Source: an uncultured Actinomyces sp. (GTDB lineage Bacteria; Actinomycetota; Actinomycetes; Actinomycetales; Actinomycetaceae). Taken from it: a DNA stretch of 18,766 nucleotides. Position numbers and translations under genes: made by a program. Position 1 is the first letter of the stretch, and each line of letters opens with the position of its first letter. Location of the stretch: positions 1-18,766 of the forward strand of contig CALEXZ010000116.1 of NCBI GenBank assembly GCA_937926195.1, written 5' to 3'. Positions 15,311 to 18,766 of this stretch are shown here, in pieces. The notes below the pieces were generated by a model. The model was not told where the DNA came from. It made no database searches and saw nothing but the letters and a program-made list of their open reading frames with translations.

Positions 15311-16086
15311 GTGGTGAGGACCTCTGCTCCGGTAGTGGTGATGGCGGTGTGGAGGCTGGTGGGTAGGGGGCGGTCGGTGACCAGGACGTCGATGGCGTCC
15401 AGGGGGGCGAAGGAGACCAGGTGCTCCTGGCCGACCTTGGAGGAGTCGAGCAGGACCACGACCCTGTCGGCGGCCGCGACCATGGCCCGCTTGGTGGCGG
15501 CCTCCTCCGGGTCGGGGGTGGACAGGCCGTGACGGGCGCTGAGCCCGTTGGCCCCGATGACGGCGGTGTCCACACGCAGGGTGGCCAGGGTGGCCAGGGC
15601 CTCGGGGCCGACGGCGGCCTGGGTGAGGCCGCGGACCTGACCGCCCAGGATCCGCACGCTGAGGTGCTCCTGGGGGGCCAGTGCCGAGGCGGTCAGGACC
15701 GAGGAGGTGATAATGGTCAGGGGCATCCCGGGCGGCAGGAGGGGGACGAGTGCGGCCACGGAGGTGCCCGCGTCCAGGATGAGGCGGTCGCCCGCCCCCA
15801 GGTCCAGGGCGCCCACGGCGACCCGGGCCATGGCCCGCTTGGCCTGCGCGTGAGACTGCTCACGTTCAATGACGGCGGTCTCGGGGGCGGCGACGGCGGA
15901 GGTGGCCACCGCCCCGCCGTGGACCTTGCGCAGAGCGCCGCGCCTGTCCAGGGCGGTCAGGTCCCGGCGGATGGTCTCGACGGTGACGCTGTGGCGCTCG
16001 GCGAGCGCGGTGACGCTGACGCGGCCGTTGACGAGGACCTCGTCGACGATGGACTCCTGCCGCTCCTCAGCGCTCATCTGCCCCAC
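15307..16086 (-). CDS. fruR: DeoR/GlpR-family transcriptional regulator of the fructose operon
   Basis: 259 residues from GTG 16086, where GGGAGGAGGAG lies directly upstream; ATG at 16077 is the alternative start. The N-terminal winged helix-turn-helix (~8-62) carries the family signature, VSVTALAERHSVTVETIRRD and LTALDRRGALRKVHGGAV. The C-terminal DeoRC sugar-phosphate-sensing domain contains LILDAGTS, ITSS, VIGANGLSARHGLSTPD and VVLLDSSKVG. As first gene of fruR-fruK-fruA it probably represses the operon and responds to fructose phosphates, by analogy with other Gram-positive FruR proteins. Paired operators at its promoter support autoregulation. The symbol is assigned from context. Confidence 0.9.
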   Translation of the reverse strand: MGQMSAEERQESIVDEVLVNGRVSVTALAERHSVTVETIRRDLTALDRRGALRKVHGGAVATSAVAAPETAVIEREQSHAQAKRAMARVAVGALDLGAGDRLILDAGTSVAALVPLLPPGMPLTIITSSVLTASALAPQEHLSVRILGGQVRGLTQAAVGPEALATLATLRVDTAVIGANGLSARHGLSTPDPEEAATKRAMVAAADRVVVLLDSSKVGQEHLVSFAPLDAIDVLVTDRPLPTSLHTAITTTGAEVLTT

Positions 16087-16108
16087 GACTCCTCCTCCCT
16101 TGGATCAT

Positions 16109-16162
16109 CGCCCGATCGGACGCCGATAAGAGGACTATAACGCCCGATCGGACATGTAGCCA
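16109..16162 (-). promoter_or_regulatory. Promoter of the fruRKA operon with two CCGATCGG operators
   Basis: On the minus strand, TATAGT (16134-16139) is a good -10, with TGGCTA (16157-16162) a weak -35 at 17-bp spacing. The 13-mer CGCCCGATCGGAC occurs twice, at 16109-16121 and 16141-16153, exactly 32 bp apart, each containing the perfect palindrome CCGATCGG. One copy lies between -35 and -10 and the other just downstream of the start point. This is classic repressor placement, most likely for the regulator encoded next to it. Confidence 0.75.
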
Positions 16163-16202
16163 CACGATTTCGGACATTCCGGCCTCTCGGTAGGTGATTT
16201 GC

Positions 16203-16219
16203 ACCACTATCATAGTGGT
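16203..16219. promoter_or_regulatory. 17-bp perfect dyad, operator-like, possibly over a second promoter
   Basis: ACCACTATCATAGTGGT has 8-bp perfect arms around a single C. On the minus strand it overlaps TATGAT (16209-16214), 16 bp from TGAACA (16231-16236), a plausible second promoter toward fruR. The binding protein is unknown; the sequence differs from the CCGATCGG sites. Confidence 0.6.
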
Positions 16220-16284
16220 AGCGCGGCGATTGTTCACCTCTTACGCCGACGGCGTGGCCAGGGCCCCGCGGCACCCCCAGATCC

Positions 16285-16360
16285 GCGAGAACGGTACTTG
16301 TTCGTCGCGAGAACGGTACTTGTTCGTCGTGAGAACGGTACTTGTTCGTCGCGAGAACGG
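16285..16360. repeat. 22-bp tandem array, left copy (plus orientation)
   Basis: Units start at 16285, 16307, 16329 and 16351 (last one partial), each beginning GCGAGAACGGTACTTGTT or GTGAGAACGG followed by CGTC. The period is exactly 22 bp with no spacers. Each unit holds GAACGGTACTTGTTC, with GAAC/GTTC arms. The same unit recurs inverted at 16937-17034. The bases 16220-16284 before it hold only a possible -35 element (16231-16236). Confidence 0.85.
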
Positions 16361-16480
16361 ACGAGGTGACCAGCCGCCACCGCGCCCTCGCAGCCCCGGG
16401 AGCACCCTCCCCAGCCGGGGCCTCCACCTGGACTCACGGACCAGCCCTGAGGCACTTACTCCCTCGCGCCATCTGCGGGC

Positions 16481-16785
16481 CGCCACCTGGGGTACGCGCG
16501 GACCGGCCTGCTAGGTGGCGTCCTGTGAGCTGACCTGGCCGAGCCGCCACCTGGGGTACGCGCGGACCAGCCCTTCACGGTCTTGGGCGCCTTGACGACG
16601 TCGGTCCGCTTCTGGGGTACGTGCGGACCGGCCGCAGGCCAGCCCACCGTGGGCACGGACGCGAGAGCCCCGCCACCGTACGGTCCGCGCGGTGCGCCGC
16701 CGTCACCATGGGCACGGACGCGACGGGTGACCGTCGCCCCGGACCTCAGAGGCCCGGCAACTGTCACCGTGGGCACGGACGCGAC
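16481..16785. repeat. Imperfect ~60-bp repeats inside the 22-bp array pair
   Basis: CGCCACCTGGGGTACGCGCG occurs at 16481 and 16545, with a degenerate copy (CTGGGGTACGTGCGGACC) at 16612. CACCRTGGGCACGGACGCGA occurs at 16645, 16704 and 16765. Spacings are 64, 61, 59 and 61 bp, apart from a 33-bp step between the two subtypes. Read on the minus strand both subtypes fit GTCCG...CCCA.GGTG, so they may share an ancestor. No reading frame across 16361-16936 looks like a gene. Confidence 0.6.
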
Positions 16786-16936
16786 GCCGCCTGGACGCAC
16801 GAAGACCGGGCGACCCTCCGCAGGGTTACGGAGAGCCGCCCGGTCAGGTCGAGGCGACCAGCGAGGACGGAGACGCCGTCCGGGCCCAGGCCGCAGCAGG
16901 ACCGCCTCAGCCGGTCACGGGTCAGGCACAGGGCCC

Positions 16937-17034
16937 GTTCTCGCGGCCAACAAGTACCGTTCTCGCGAGCAATAAGTACCGTTCTCACGAGCAACAAGTA
17001 CCGTTCTCACGAGCAATAAGTACCGTTCTCGCGG
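16937..17034. repeat. 22-bp tandem array, right copy (inverted relative to left)
   Basis: GTTCTCGC or GTTCTCAC starts at 16937, 16959, 16981, 17003 and 17025, exactly 22 bp apart, with AACAAGTACC or AATAAGTACC between them. This is the reverse complement of the 16285-16360 unit apart from a few positions (CGAAC against GCAAY). The array lies just beyond the 3' end of gdhA. Together the two arrays form an inverted pair around ~575 bp. Confidence 0.85.
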
Positions 17035-17061
17035 GGCGGGCTGCCGGGGCGGGCGAGGCGA

Positions 17062-17100
17062 CAGGACCTCAGCAGCAGGACCTCAGCGGCAGGACGTCAG
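17062..17100. repeat. 14-bp tandem repeat overlapping the gdhA stop
   Basis: CAGGACCTCAGCRG occurs at 17062 and 17076, then CAGGACGTCAG at 17090, whose TCA is the gdhA stop. Probably a small slippage expansion. No gdhA terminator stem is clear in this gap. Confidence 0.6.
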
Positions 17101-18434
17101 ACGATGCCGTGGGCGATCATGACGTCGGCGACCCGGGTGAAGCCAGCGGCGTTGGCGCCCAGCACGTAGTCGCCGGGGCGGCCGTACTCCTCGGCCGCGG
17201 CCACGCAGGAGTCGTGGATGTCGGTCATAATGGCGTCGAGCTTGGCCTCGGCGGTGGCGAAGTCCCAGCGGGTGCGCCCGGCGTTCTGCTCCATCTCCAG
17301 GGCGGAGGTGGCCACGCCGCCGGCGTTGGAGGCCTTGCCGGGGGCGTAGAGGATCCCGGCGGACTGGAAGGCCTCGACGGCCTCGGGGGTGGAGGGCATG
17401 TTGGCGCCCTCGGAGACCACGGCGCAGCCGTTCTTCAGCAGGGTGGCGGCGTTGGCGCCGTCGAGCTCGTTCTGGGTGGCGCAGGGCAGGGCGACGTCCA
17501 CGGGCACGTCCCACACCCGGCCCTGGGTCACCAGGCGGGCGCCGGGACGGCGCTCGACGTAGTCCTTGACGCGGCCACGCTCGACCTCCTTGACCTGCTT
17601 GAGCAGCTCCAGGTCCACCCCGGCCTCGTCGACGACGTAGCCGGAGGAGTCGGAGAAGGTGATCGGCTTGGCACCCAGCTTCTGGGCCTTCTCGATCGCG
17701 TAGATGGCCACGTTCCCGGCACCGGAGACCGCGACGGTCTTGCCCTCCAGGGCCTGGCCCCTGGTGGCCAGCATGGACTGGGCGAACAGGACCGTGCCGT
17801 AGCCGGTGGCCTCGGTACGCACCAGGGATCCGCCCCAGGCCAGGCCCTTGCCGGTGAGGACCCCGGCGTCGTAGGCGTTGCGCAGGCGCTTGTACTGGCC
17901 GAACAGGTAGCCGATCTCGCGGCCGCCCACGCCGATGTCGCCGGCGGGCACGTCGGTGGCCGGGCCGATGTGGCGGGCCAGCTCGGTCATGAAGGACTGG
18001 CAGAAGCGCATGATCTCGCCCTCGGAGCGGCCGTGCGGGTCGAAGTCGGCCCCGCCCTTGCCGCCGCCGATGCCCTGGTTGGTCAGGGCGTTCTTGAAGA
18101 TCTGCTCGAAGCCGAGGAACTTGATGATGCCCGCGTTGACGCTGGGGTGGAAGCGCAGGCCGCCCTTGTAGGGGCCCAGGGCCGAGTTGAACTCGATGCG
18201 GAAGCCGCGGTTGACGTGCACCGTCCCGGCGTCGTCGACCCACGGCACGCGGAAGATGATCTGGCGCTCCGGCTCGACGATGCGCTCCAGGAGCGCGTTG
18301 TCGGCGTAATGGGGGTGCTTGGCGATGACGGGGTCCAGGGACTCCAGGACCTCGCGCACCGCCTGGTGGAACTCGGCCTCACCGCGGTTGCGGGCCACGA
18401 CCTGCTCGTAGACCTTCTCGACAACGTCCTGCAT
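17097..18434 (-). CDS. gdhA: Glutamate dehydrogenase, NADP-specific type
   Basis: Reversible reductive amination of 2-oxoglutarate by ammonium to glutamate, cytosolic. 445 residues, as usual for the hexameric bacterial enzyme. The ATG at 18434 has AAGGAG six bases upstream. The substrate domain has FNSALGPYKGGLRFHPSVN (Lys90) and NQGIGGGKGGADFDPHGRSE (Lys126, the catalytic lysine region). The nucleotide fold shows VAVSGAGNVAIYAIEKAQKL and then FSDSSGYV; the serine-containing end of the second strand is typical of NADP rather than NAD enzymes. VSEGANMPSTPEA and YAPGKASNAGGVATSALEM are further family blocks. It appears to be a single-gene unit with its own control region (18525-18551). Confidence 0.96.
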   Translation of the reverse strand: MQDVVEKVYEQVVARNRGEAEFHQAVREVLESLDPVIAKHPHYADNALLERIVEPERQIIFRVPWVDDAGTVHVNRGFRIEFNSALGPYKGGLRFHPSVNAGIIKFLGFEQIFKNALTNQGIGGGKGGADFDPHGRSEGEIMRFCQSFMTELARHIGPATDVPAGDIGVGGREIGYLFGQYKRLRNAYDAGVLTGKGLAWGGSLVRTEATGYGTVLFAQSMLATRGQALEGKTVAVSGAGNVAIYAIEKAQKLGAKPITFSDSSGYVVDEAGVDLELLKQVKEVERGRVKDYVERRPGARLVTQGRVWDVPVDVALPCATQNELDGANAATLLKNGCAVVSEGANMPSTPEAVEAFQSAGILYAPGKASNAGGVATSALEMEQNAGRTRWDFATAEAKLDAIMTDIHDSCVAAAEEYGRPGDYVLGANAAGFTRVADVMIAHGIV

Positions 18435-18524
18435 TGAGGGCTCCTTCGTAGGGGATGGTCCGCGCAGGAGCACGTCGTTGGACAGGCGGTCTCCCGCGCT
18501 GGACTCGAGCATCCCATCCCGCCG

Positions 18525-18551
18525 GAAACTGAGACGAAACATCTCAGTCAG
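18525..18551. promoter_or_regulatory. Dyad and GlnR-like box upstream of gdhA
   Basis: ACTGAGA (18528-18534) and TCTCAGT (18542-18548) form a 7-7-7 inverted repeat about 95 bp upstream of the gdhA start. Overlapping it, GAAAC (18525) and GAAAC (18536), then GTCAG (18547), are each separated by six bases. This resembles the actinobacterial GlnR pattern GTNAC-n6-GAAAC. Nitrogen control of gdhA would make sense, but the match is partial. Confidence 0.4.
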
Positions 18552-18619
18552 CGGCTCGGGCGGCGGGAGTCCGGGAGCGGGGACGACGCCGCGCGGGCCG
18601 GAGCGGTCCCCGACGCGCG

Positions 18620-18639
18620 GGCGCCCGGCCCCGCGGGGC
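18620..18639 (-). terminator. GC-rich palindrome after the cupin gene
   Basis: GCCCCGCGGGGC (18628-18639) starts one base beyond the cupin stop, and CGGGCGCCCG (18619-18628) abuts it. These could terminate the upstream transcript before gdhA. There is no T-tract, so this is tentative. Confidence 0.3.
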
Positions 18640-18640
18640 T

Positions 18641-18766
18641 CTACAGGGCCGCGTAGTGGGCGTCGTCGACCGGCTCGAGCCACTCGTTGGAGGTGTTCTC
18701 GCCCGGGACGCCGAGCGCGATGTGGGCGAACCAGGAGTCGGCCTTGGCGCCGTGCCAGTGCTTGAC
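18641..18766 (-). CDS. Cupin domain-containing protein, 3' end only
   Basis: The last 41 residues of a gene that enters from beyond the window edge, ending at TAG 18641-18643. VKHWHGAKADSWFAHIALGV followed by NEWLEPVDDAHYAAL matches the C-terminal part of small cupins of the carboxymuconolactone-decarboxylase-associated type. HWHGA supplies metal-binding histidines and NEWLEPV ends the barrel. Such proteins are usually ~130 residues and often sit in redox or aldehyde-related gene sets, but nothing upstream can be seen. It is on the same strand as gdhA, 207 bp upstream of it. Confidence 0.75.
   Translation of the reverse strand, partial: VKHWHGAKADSWFAHIALGVPGENTSNEWLEPVDDAHYAAL

Noticed and set aside
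16194..16514. Small proteins encoded across the 22-bp repeats in several frames
   Set aside because: The peptides are just the repeat read in successive frames (NKYRS, EQVPFSR). No start or codon bias supports them.
16285..17034. CRISPR array or plasmid-type replication origin
   Set aside because: The 22-bp units are directly abutting with no spacers, and no Rep, DnaA or Par gene is nearby. Iteron function cannot be supported.

Overview
The window is GC-rich (well over 65 percent in most genes, with codon third positions almost all G or C) and carries an actinobacterial gene set: a DUF3073 gene convergent with purM, a Holin-X/DUF3618 operon, an LAxTG-type sorting signal and a DeoR-fruK-fruA operon. 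An Actinomycetaceae member (Actinomyces or Schaalia type) fits best. This is inferred from gene content and sequence style, since no rRNA is present.

Layout, left to right. 1-312: an array of degenerate 8-bp words repeated every 19 bp. 370-3150 (minus): a secreted, lamin-tail-containing ExeM/NucH-type endonuclease gene. It is broken by an in-frame TAG just before the catalytic SDHDP motif and by a second in-frame stop inside the C-terminal sorting signal. 3251-3433: a second 19-bp-period array lying between the divergent nuclease and Holin-X genes. 3602-4895 (plus): three genes joined by 4-bp stop/start overlaps (Holin-X membrane protein and two DUF3618-like proteins), ended by a hairpin. 5069-5281 (plus): DUF3073, convergent with purM across a 21-bp perfect terminator stem. 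5502-8491 (minus): purF-purM with a GTGA overlap.

8555-9709 (minus) is a lower-GC two-gene unit upstream of purF: a 97-residue protein and a two-TM, GAF-like protein, with a good promoter at about 9834. Neither is recognised, and the unit looks acquired. 9860-10338 is poorly explained and holds two small plus-strand reading frames with strong ribosome-binding sites. 10339-12009 (minus) is an RNB-family ribonuclease.

12063-16086 (minus) is a fructose operon: DeoR-type regulator, 1-phosphofructokinase, then a PTS EIIABC permease. EIIABC makes fructose-1-phosphate during import, the kinase converts it to fructose-1,6-bisphosphate, and the regulator probably senses the pathway. Two CCGATCGG operators bracket the predicted promoter, with a further 17-bp perfect dyad upstream.

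16285-17034 is a gene-free repeat island: two inverted arrays of a 22-bp unit enclosing ~60-bp imperfect repeats. 17097-18434 (minus) is NADP-type glutamate dehydrogenase, with a dyad/GlnR-like box upstream. The last 126 bp are the 3' end of a cupin-family gene.

The observations most worth following are the two 19-bp word arrays bracketing the broken nuclease gene, the 22-bp inverted-array island, the interrupted nuclease, and the membrane-GAF pair inserted beside purF. I see no CRISPR array, tRNA, rRNA, integrase or transposase.
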